This document shows, piece by piece, positions 57,827 through 64,000 of a stretch of DNA of 64,000 nucleotides. The stretch is from an uncultured Clostridia bacterium (lineage in GTDB: Bacteria; Bacillota; Clostridia; Christensenellales; Borkfalkiaceae): positions 1 to 64,000 of the forward strand of contig CAKNLK010000004.1 in the NCBI GenBank assembly GCA_930989535.1, written 5' to 3'. How positions within the stretch are numbered: the first letter of the stretch is position 1; every line of letters starts with the position of its first letter. The notes under the pieces were generated by a model that searched no databases, was not told the origin of the DNA, and saw only the letters and a list, made by a program, of their open reading frames with translations. Both the position numbers and the translations under genes were made by a program.

Positions 57827-59278
57827 ATGGCAGATAACAAGCGATTATTCGACACTGCGGTGCAAAAACTCAAATACGATGTGTTAAAAGCGGTCATCCG
57901 CAACGAGTACGAGCACTGCTACGACAATATTTATATAGACATTCCGAAGGAAATTTCCCCCGGCCCCAAGGCCACGATGCGCTGCTGCATCTATAAGGAG
58001 CGTGCCATCGTGCAGGAGCGCATCAAGCTCGCCCTCGGCGGGGATAAAAACAACCCCAACGTCGTCGAGGTCATCGACATCGCCTGCGACGAATGTCCCA
58101 TCGGCGGCATCTTCGTCACGCCCGCCTGCCGCGGCTGCATCGTGCACCGCTGCCAGGAGGTGTGCCCGCGCGACGCGATTCAGATTATCGACCACAAGGC
58201 GGTCGTCGACAAGAGCAAGTGCATCGAGTGCGGCAAGTGCACGCAGGCCTGCCCTTACGGCGCCATCATCGCGCAGAAGCGCCCGTGCGTCAACTCCTGC
58301 AAAGTCAAGGCGATTACCGTCGGCGAGGACAGGAAGGCGGTCATCGACAACAACAAGTGCATCTCCTGCGGCGCCTGCGTGTACCAGTGCCCGTTCGGCG
58401 CCATCGTCGATAAGTCGCTCGTGATGGACTGCATCGACATTCTGAAAAAGTCGGAAAACAACACCAAGTACCACGTGTACGCGGTGATAGCCCCCTCGAT
58501 CGTCAGCCAGTTCAAATACGCCAAAATCGAACAGGTCGTAACAGGCATGCGCAAGCTCGGCTTCCACCAAGTGGTCGAGGCGGCGCTCGGCGCGGATATC
58601 ACCCTGTACCACGAGGCGGAGGAGTGGAAGGAAAAGGGCACGCTCACGACCTCCTGCTGCCCGTCGTTTGTGATGTTTGTGGAGAAAAACTTCCCCGAAC
58701 TCGCGAAATACGTTTCGAGCAGCGTTTCGCCCATGGTCGAGGCTGCGATGCTTATCAAGCGCACCGACCCTACGGGCAAGGTCATCTTCATCGGCCCGTG
58801 CGCGAGCAAAAAGCTGGAATTCAAGCTCCCCAAAACGCAGGGCGCCATCGACGGCGTGCTCTCCTTCGAGGAATTGCAGGCGTTTTTGGACGCGCGCGAC
58901 ATCGAGGTCGGCGCCCTGGAGGAGACCTCGCTCGACAACGCGTCTTTTTACGGCCGCATCTTCGCCAAGAGCGGCGGCATCGCGCAGGGCGTGGCGGATG
59001 TTGCGAAGGAGTACGGCATCGAGGGCATCAAGCCGCTCGCGATGAACGGCATCGACGAGTGCCGCGCCGCGCTCACAAAGCTCAAATTCAACCGCGCGGT
59101 CGAAAACTTTTTCGAGGGCATGGCGTGCGACGGCGGCTGCCTGAACGGCCCGCTCTGCCTCACCCACGGCCCGAAGAATGCGATTGACGTGGATAAGTAC
59201 GGCGCCTCCGCCAAGGAAAAGACCATCGACAATTCCGTCAAACTCTACAAGCTCAGCTTGGGCGAAAAGGCGGAATAA
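57827..59278 (+). CDS. [FeFe] hydrogenase, group B-like
   Basis: A 483-aa catalytic protein. The N-terminal region has several Cys motifs (CDECPIGG, CRGCIVHRCQEVC) and two 4Fe-4S ferredoxin sites (CIECGKCTQACPYG, CISCGACVYQCPFG). H-cluster motifs L1 TTSCCPSFV, L2 FIGPCASKKLE and L3 MACDGGCLNGP are intact. These variants fit monomeric group B enzymes, not the bifurcating group A. Likely ferredoxin-linked H2 turnover, possibly controlled by the upstream HydS-phosphatase unit. No own promoter is obvious. Confidence 0.9.
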   Translation: MADNKRLFDTAVQKLKYDVLKAVIRNEYEHCYDNIYIDIPKEISPGPKATMRCCIYKERAIVQERIKLALGGDKNNPNVVEVIDIACDECPIGGIFVTPACRGCIVHRCQEVCPRDAIQIIDHKAVVDKSKCIECGKCTQACPYGAIIAQKRPCVNSCKVKAITVGEDRKAVIDNNKCISCGACVYQCPFGAIVDKSLVMDCIDILKKSENNTKYHVYAVIAPSIVSQFKYAKIEQVVTGMRKLGFHQVVEAALGADITLYHEAEEWKEKGTLTTSCCPSFVMFVEKNFPELAKYVSSSVSPMVEAAMLIKRTDPTGKVIFIGPCASKKLEFKLPKTQGAIDGVLSFEELQAFLDARDIEVGALEETSLDNASFYGRIFAKSGGIAQGVADVAKEYGIEGIKPLAMNGIDECRAALTKLKFNRAVENFFEGMACDGGCLNGPLCLTHGPKNAIDVDKYGASAKEKTIDNSVKLYKLSLGEKAE

Positions 59279-59506
59279 AAAGGCGGTTTTCGTGAGTCGA
59301 TTGTCTGCTGAAAGGGAAATTTGCGCTGCGGCACATATGCGCCGCGGCGCGGTTTGCTGTTTCCGCGCATACGGCTGCGGTAAATTGCGCCCGTATGGCG
59401 CGGCGGGCATATGTGTTGCGGTGCAGGCTGCGCGCGGCGGAATCCGCGCGGGCGTTCGGGCGGAGATGCGGATAAAAAATTCCGAGCGCTTTTTTTCTCC
59501 GCGCCG

Positions 59507-59535
59507 TTGCATTCTTGCGCGCTTTATGGTATAAT
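59507..59535 (+). promoter_or_regulatory. Promoter of the DUF1846 gene
   Basis: TTGCAT (59507-59512), 17-nt spacer, TATAAT (59530-59535). The gap before it (59279-59506) contains only GC-rich inverted repeats with CATATG cores. Confidence 0.75.
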
Positions 59536-59576
59536 AGACGGGATTTTGATTACAGGATATTGAGAGAGGACTACGC

Positions 59577-61061
59577 ATGAAGAAGGGTTTTGACAACGAC
59601 TTATACGTAAAATTACAGAGCGAAAAGATTTTGGAGCGAATCAAAAAGTTCGACAATAAGCTGTACCTCGAATTCGGCGGAAAGCTGTTCGACGATATGC
59701 ACGCCTGCCGCGTGCTCCCCGGGTTCGTCAGCGACGCGAAGTGCAAAATTTTGTGCACGCTCAAGGAGCAGTCGGAAATTATCTTCGTCATCAGCGCGGC
59801 GGACTTGGAACGCAACAAAATCCGCGCCGATTTCGGTATTCCCTACGGTACCGACGTTCTGCGCCAAATCGATAAGCTGCGTTCCCTCGGCCTGAACATG
59901 AACAGCGTGGTCGTCACCCAATACCTCGGCCAGCCCGCCGCCGATAAATTCATCAACAAACTCAACAACCACGGGCTGAAAACGTACATACACCACAAGA
60001 CGAAGGGGTATCCCACCGAAGTGGACGTCATCGTGTCCGACGAGGGGTACGGCGCCAACCCGTACATCGAAACCACCAAGCCGCTCGTCGTCGTAACGGC
60101 GCCGGGGCCGGGCAGCGGCAAGCTCGCCACCTGCCTTTCGCAGCTTTACCACGAATACAAGCGCGGCGTGCGCGCGGGGTATGCAAAGTTCGAAACTTTC
60201 CCCATCTGGAACCTGCCCCTGCGGCACCCCGTCAACGTCGCTTACGAAGCCGCCACGGCGGATCTCGGCGACATCAATATGATTGATCCGTACCACCTTG
60301 AAACGTACGGCGTGACCACCGTCAACTACAACCGCGACATCGAGTGCTTCCCCATCGTCAAGTCCATTCTGACGAAAATCACCGGGGAGGAAGGCATCTA
60401 CAATTCGCCTACGGACATGGGCGTCAACATGGCCGGTTACGGAATCGTGGACGACGAGACCTGCCGCGCCGCGGCGCGGCAGGAGATTATCCGCCGTTAT
60501 TACAAGACCGCCTGCGACTACAAGACGGGCAACACCACCGCCGACGCGCTCGAGCGCATCCGGCTGCTCATCAACGAAAACAAGATCGACCTGTCCGAGC
60601 GCAAGGTTGTCGCGCACGCCTTGGAAAAAGCGGAAATTTCCGGCAGCGCGTCCGTCGCCATCGAACTGGAAAACGGCGCTTTCGTTACGGGCAAATCGAA
60701 CAAGCTGATGACCGCCTGCGCTTCCGCGGCGCTCAACGCGGTCAAATCGCTGTCCAATATCGACGACGATATGCTCCTGCTTTCGCCCGTCGTGCTCGCG
60801 CCCATCATTCAGCTGAAAAAGGAGGTGCTGCGCGAGGATAAAGTCAAACTCGATTTGAACGATGTTTTAACGGCGCTGTCCATCTGCGCGGCGACCAACC
60901 CCATCGCGGAAAAGGCAATGAATATGCTCGTCCGCCTGAGCGGGTGCGAAGCGCACGGTTCCTGCATTCTGCCCGAAAAGGATCTCTCCGTCATGCGCAA
61001 GTTGGGCGTGAACATCACCTGCGAGCCGGAGTTCGGCAGCAAAGATTTGTATGGTTTTTAA
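59577..61061 (+). CDS. DUF1846 domain protein
   Basis: A 494-aa soluble protein of the DUF1846 family, conserved in anaerobic Bacillota and streptococci. Recognised by the start KKGFDNDLYVKLQSEKILERI, the nucleotide-like motif VVVTAPGPGSGKLATCLSQLYHE, FPIWNLPLRHPVNVAYEAATADL and NSPTDMGVNMAGYGIVDD. The P-loop-like GPGSGK suggests nucleotide binding. Biochemical function is not established. GAGAGGA precedes the ATG. Confidence 0.9.
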   Translation: MKKGFDNDLYVKLQSEKILERIKKFDNKLYLEFGGKLFDDMHACRVLPGFVSDAKCKILCTLKEQSEIIFVISAADLERNKIRADFGIPYGTDVLRQIDKLRSLGLNMNSVVVTQYLGQPAADKFINKLNNHGLKTYIHHKTKGYPTEVDVIVSDEGYGANPYIETTKPLVVVTAPGPGSGKLATCLSQLYHEYKRGVRAGYAKFETFPIWNLPLRHPVNVAYEAATADLGDINMIDPYHLETYGVTTVNYNRDIECFPIVKSILTKITGEEGIYNSPTDMGVNMAGYGIVDDETCRAAARQEIIRRYYKTACDYKTGNTTADALERIRLLINENKIDLSERKVVAHALEKAEISGSASVAIELENGAFVTGKSNKLMTACASAALNAVKSLSNIDDDMLLLSPVVLAPIIQLKKEVLREDKVKLDLNDVLTALSICAATNPIAEKAMNMLVRLSGCEAHGSCILPEKDLSVMRKLGVNITCEPEFGSKDLYGF

Positions 61062-61165
61062 TGCGCGGGTATGCGTCCGCGCCAAGTGGGCAATAAACAG
61101 AGCGCGGCATAAAATGCGCATGCGTATGCGCGATTTCGGCGCAAATATTCAATTTCAGAGGTAAA

Positions 61166-61699
61166 ATGAACGCGGTCGATTCGGTAACGCTCATCGCGGC
61201 GATTCTTCTGGCGGGGCTCGGCCTGGCGGTTGGGTTCGGCAGAACGCTCAAATTTTTTACGAAAGGTATCTTCGGGTTTTTCCTGTCCGTCTTCATCTGC
61301 GTGTCTTTCGGCGGCATGATTGCGGGCATCCCCGCCGTCGCCGGGTGGATCGGCGGTTTGAACGCGCAGATAGGCGAGGCGTGGAGTTTCCTCGGCACCA
61401 TCCATTTGGCGACCGTTCTCTACTATATCGTCCTGTTCTTTGCGGTGCAGCTGGTGCGCATTCTTGCCGTCAAGTTGGTCGCTGGGCTGTTTTCGGCGGA
61501 CGTCTTGCCTGTCCGAATCGTCAATCGCGTTCTCGGCGCGGCGCTCATGGTCGCCGCCGTGCTGCTGCTTGTGCTCCTTGTATTCGCCGTTATTGCGATT
61601 TTCGGCGAAACGCAGGGCGTCATCGATTTTACAGCCAGGCTCAACGGCACCTTCCTCGGCACGCTGTACGCCAACAATCCCATTAAATTCATCGCCTGA
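61166..61699 (+). CDS. CvpA-like membrane protein
   Basis: A 177-aa protein with four membrane segments, starting NAVDSVTLIAAILLAGLGLAVGFGRTLKFF. The pattern of helices and the VRIVNRVLGAALMVAAVLLLVL segment resembles CvpA (colicin V production-type) proteins, widespread but poorly understood. An AGAGGTAAA site precedes the ATG. A terminator follows. Confidence 0.6.
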   Translation: MNAVDSVTLIAAILLAGLGLAVGFGRTLKFFTKGIFGFFLSVFICVSFGGMIAGIPAVAGWIGGLNAQIGEAWSFLGTIHLATVLYYIVLFFAVQLVRILAVKLVAGLFSADVLPVRIVNRVLGAALMVAAVLLLVLLVFAVIAIFGETQGVIDFTARLNGTFLGTLYANNPIKFIA

Positions 61700-61705
61700 A
61701 ATCGA

Positions 61706-61731
61706 AGTCCCGCCTGCCCGCGGGACTTTTT
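61706..61731 (+). terminator. Terminator after CvpA-like gene
   Basis: Stem AGTCCCGC/GCGGGACT, loop CTGCCC, then TTTTT. Confidence 0.85.
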
Positions 61732-61782
61732 AAACAGGGCGGCGGCGATTTATCGGGCGCGCGGCCGCCCGCGGAGGAAAAA

Positions 61783-62331
61783 ATGCTCTACGACATCACG
61801 CGCGAACTCTTTTCGGCGCAGACCTATCACGGCGACACAAGGCCGACCTGGCGGCGCGTTTCCGATATCGCGCAGGGCGGCGAATGTACCCTGTCCGACG
61901 TGGCGATGTGCGCGCACAACGGTACGCATATCGACGCGCCCGCGCATTTTATCGCGGGAGGGAAAACAGTCGAGCAGCTCGAGCTTTCCCGCTGTATGGG
62001 CAGGTGCGCCGTGCGCGCGTTTGCGGGGGAGGTGCGCGCCGCCGATTTGGCGGGCATTTCCGCGGAGCGGCTGCTTTTCAAGGGGAATTGCCGGCTCACG
62101 GCGGAGGCCGCGGCGTATGCGGCGGAAAAATTTCTGCTCGTCGGCACGGAATTGCTGTCGGTGGGGGATGCGGAAATACATAAAATTCTCCTGCGCGCGG
62201 AAGTTGCCGTGCTGGAGGGGCTCGACCTTTCCGCCGTGCCCGAAGGGGAGTACGGGCTCATCGCCTTGCCGGCAAAGTGGGGCGGGCTGGACGGGGCGCC
62301 CGTGCGCGCGGTGTTGCGCACCCTGCAATGA
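61783..62331 (+). CDS. Cyclase family protein (kynurenine formamidase-like fold)
   Basis: A 182-aa metal-dependent hydrolase of the cyclase/KynB family. The signature HNGTHIDAPAHFIAGGKTVEQL gives the HxGTHxDxPxH ligands near residue 46. LYDITRELFSAQTYHGDTRP at the N-terminus is also typical. Slightly shorter than usual (about 200-220 aa). Substrate is unknown; no tryptophan-degradation genes are near. GGAGG precedes the ATG. Confidence 0.88.
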   Translation: MLYDITRELFSAQTYHGDTRPTWRRVSDIAQGGECTLSDVAMCAHNGTHIDAPAHFIAGGKTVEQLELSRCMGRCAVRAFAGEVRAADLAGISAERLLFKGNCRLTAEAAAYAAEKFLLVGTELLSVGDAEIHKILLRAEVAVLEGLDLSAVPEGEYGLIALPAKWGGLDGAPVRAVLRTLQ

Positions 62332-62395
62332 CGCGTTTTTTCTGGTACGGTAACCGATTTTTTGATACACACAAGCGGAAAAGGAGGAATCTGCG

Positions 62396-62665
62396 TTGCT
62401 GATTTACGGTATTTTGTTGGCGGTTATCTCCGCCGTCACTTTTATTTTGTACGGCGCCGATAAGGGGCGCGCGAAGCGGGGCGCGTGGCGGATTCCCGAA
62501 AAGGTATTGCTCGGCTTTTCCTTTTTCGGCGGGGCGCCCGGCGGCCTTTTGGGCATGCTCGCCTTTCGCCATAAAACGCGGCATTGGTATTTTTGGGCAA
62601 TCAATTTGCTCGGCATTGCATGGCAGGCGGCGCTGTTCGGCGCGCTCGCCTATTTCGGGGTTTAA
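62396..62665 (+). CDS. DUF1294 membrane protein
   Basis: An 89-aa protein with two to three membrane helices and the DUF1294 signature FILYGADKGRAKRGAWRIPEKVLLGFSFFGGAPGGLLGMLAFRHKTRHWYF. A TTG start at 62396 is used; AAAGGAGG lies 9 nt upstream and the conserved domain begins right there. Function is unknown. The next gene starts 14 nt later. Confidence 0.87.
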   Translation: MLIYGILLAVISAVTFILYGADKGRAKRGAWRIPEKVLLGFSFFGGAPGGLLGMLAFRHKTRHWYFWAINLLGIAWQAALFGALAYFGV

Positions 62666-62679
62666 CGGAGGAAGTACAG

Positions 62680-64000
62680 ATGGGCGGTGCGTTCGGCGGC
62701 AGGTTGAAGGAACTGCGCAAGGCGGCGGGGTACACCCAGGCGCAGTTTTCGGAAAGATTGAACGTACATTTGCAGACCGTTTCCAAGTGGGAAAGGGGAG
62801 TATCCGAGCCGGATATCGCCCTGCTGGGCGAAATGGCGGCGGCGCTGAACGTGCCCTTGGAGCGGCTCATCGGCGCGCCGATTCCGGAGCAGCCGTTCGC
62901 GGGCGCGTTCGATTCGGTGCGGTTCGGCAAAAAGCTCTGCTCCGCCCGCAAGGCCAGGGGCGAGGGGCAGGAAGCCGTCGCCCGCGTCTGCGATACGACG
63001 CCCGACATCGTTTCCAAATGGGAGCGCGGCGTCGTCTGCCCGGATATCGAGCGTCTGCTCTGCCTGGCGGAGCATTTCGGCGAGCCCGTTTCCAAACTCT
63101 ATTTCGGCATAACGGACGGGGATAAAACGGAAACACCCGCGCAGGCGAAGCGGCGCAGGCGCTTTTCCTTCGCCTGGGCGGGGGTGTGCGCCGTGCTTTT
63201 AACGGCAGTTGTCTGCCTCGCAGTACTGCTGCCGCAGAGCGGCGAAGTATACAGCGTCAAAATCGGCGGGGCGGAATACGAGGTTTCCGCCGACGACTGG
63301 TTTACGCCGCAGACGCCTTCGCGCGAAGGGTATGATTTTATCGGGTTTGCCGACGGCGCGGGCAATATCGTCTCCTTTCCGCGCAAGATCACGGAGGATG
63401 CGGATTTTACGGCGCTGTTTTCGCCGCGCGAATATAAAATCGATTATTGGCTCAACGGCGGGATGTTCCTTTCGGATGCGGAGTATACCTTCACCGTCGA
63501 GAGCGGCGCGCTCGAACTTCCGCTCCCGCAGAAGGCGGGCGCAGACTTTGAGGGTTGGTACCTTTCGCCCGATTATGCGGGGGAGCCGGTGGAGAGCGTC
63601 GAGTGCGCATGTTCGGATATAAAACTGTATGCGAAGTGGAGCGACGCGGTGTTTACCGTCCGCTATGAGCTGAACGGCGGCTCCCTTTCCGCCTCCAACC
63701 CCGCGGAGGTGACGGCGGAACAATCGTTTCAATTGGCGGAGCCCGTCCGCCGCGGGTATAACTTCCTCGGCTGGTACGACGAGCCGCAGGGCGGCAAACG
63801 GTACGAATCGGTCGGCGGCGAAAACGCGAAAAATCTGACGCTCTACGCCCTTTGGCAGGAGAGCGGCGCGCTGTATACGGTGCTGTACAATGCCTGCGGT
63901 GGCGAGGTCTTGGGCGAAAACCCTGCGTCCGTCGGGGCGGGCGAAGTACATAGCCTGTACGGCGCTCAGAAGGCGGGCTACGATTTCATTGGCTGGAACA
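62680..64000 (+). CDS. Double-HTH membrane protein with InlB-type repeats (partial)
   Basis: Open to the window edge (440 codons seen). Two Cro/CI-type helix-turn-helix domains in tandem: LKELRKAAGYTQAQFSERLNVHL...SKWERG (residues 9-65) and a degenerate second copy ending VSKWERGVVCPDIERL (about 88-135). Then comes a basic stretch and one membrane helix (about 167-188), followed outside by Listeria-Bacteroides (Flg_new/InlB B) repeats such as GYDFIGF, FEGWYLSPDY, YELNGGSL and GYNFLGWYDEP. SD GGAGGAAG. An XRE protein tethered to a surface repeat domain is unusual. Confidence 0.85.
   Translation, partial: MGGAFGGRLKELRKAAGYTQAQFSERLNVHLQTVSKWERGVSEPDIALLGEMAAALNVPLERLIGAPIPEQPFAGAFDSVRFGKKLCSARKARGEGQEAVARVCDTTPDIVSKWERGVVCPDIERLLCLAEHFGEPVSKLYFGITDGDKTETPAQAKRRRRFSFAWAGVCAVLLTAVVCLAVLLPQSGEVYSVKIGGAEYEVSADDWFTPQTPSREGYDFIGFADGAGNIVSFPRKITEDADFTALFSPREYKIDYWLNGGMFLSDAEYTFTVESGALELPLPQKAGADFEGWYLSPDYAGEPVESVECACSDIKLYAKWSDAVFTVRYELNGGSLSASNPAEVTAEQSFQLAEPVRRGYNFLGWYDEPQGGKRYESVGGENAKNLTLYALWQESGALYTVLYNACGGEVLGENPASVGAGEVHSLYGAQKAGYDFIGWN

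Overview
The window reads as chromosomal DNA of a GC-rich anaerobic Bacillota, most likely a Clostridia-type gut bacterium. Evidence: two [FeFe]-hydrogenase proteins, a SpoIIQ-like M23 peptidase, a NiaR-regulated nadABC operon, many lipoproteins, SipW-type export, and strong AGGAGG ribosome binding sites. A placement near Christensenellales is only a guess. No rRNA, tRNA, CRISPR array or prophage was seen. A few AT-richer genes (about 14.8-15.9 kb and 20.6-21.3 kb) look acquired.

Layout. 0-5 kb: possible IS200/IS605 end, a SipW-dependent surface protein, a Zn-phospholipase-like protein and an MFS transporter. 5-14.4 kb: a RuvX-DUF1292 fusion, then a core block rpsB-tsf, pyrH, frr-uppS-cdsA-dxr-rseP (translation, nucleotide and isoprenoid/lipid metabolism). 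14.4-26 kb: small foreign genes, an ABC-F ATPase, a radical SAM enzyme, metK, grpB/comF, secA. 26-33.6 kb: a deletion scar joining a TetR remnant to a permease remnant, an ECF sigma/anti-sigma/lipoprotein system, and a hydantoinase-like gene. 33.7-42.6 kb: prfB, tsaD, M23 peptidase, radC, gltX, and a two-component system. 42.8-46.5 kb: nadA-nadB-nadC-niaR behind a promoter carrying a likely NiaR operator. 47-53.5 kb: a Ca-type P-ATPase, an XRE regulator, and a large collagen-like/Cys-rich lipoprotein. 53.6-59.3 kb: a hydrogen-sensing module (thioredoxin-like ferredoxin, HydS-like sensor, SpoIIE-type phosphatase, group B-like [FeFe] hydrogenase). 59.5-64 kb: DUF1846, CvpA-like, cyclase and DUF1294 genes, and a truncated double-HTH membrane protein with InlB-type repeats.

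The most striking feature is a family of about 200-nt intergenic elements: at least ten near-complete copies plus fragments. They share an architecture that is obvious by eye. There is a first hairpin (P1) with a CCACGC-type hexaloop, a small second hairpin, a GGGTGAAT linker, a perfectly paired but sequence-variable stem (P3) closing a conserved loop containing GCGTGCCCCTAAA, a fourth hairpin, and a 3' hairpin whose stem changes completely while its WCAGCT loop is kept. The P1 and P3 loops are complementary, and one copy (E) carries a compensatory change. This points to a folded RNA with a kissing-loop. The copies abut gene ends at nearly fixed distances, one occupies the metK leader, and one sits between 27-bp direct repeats. 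I do not recognise the family.
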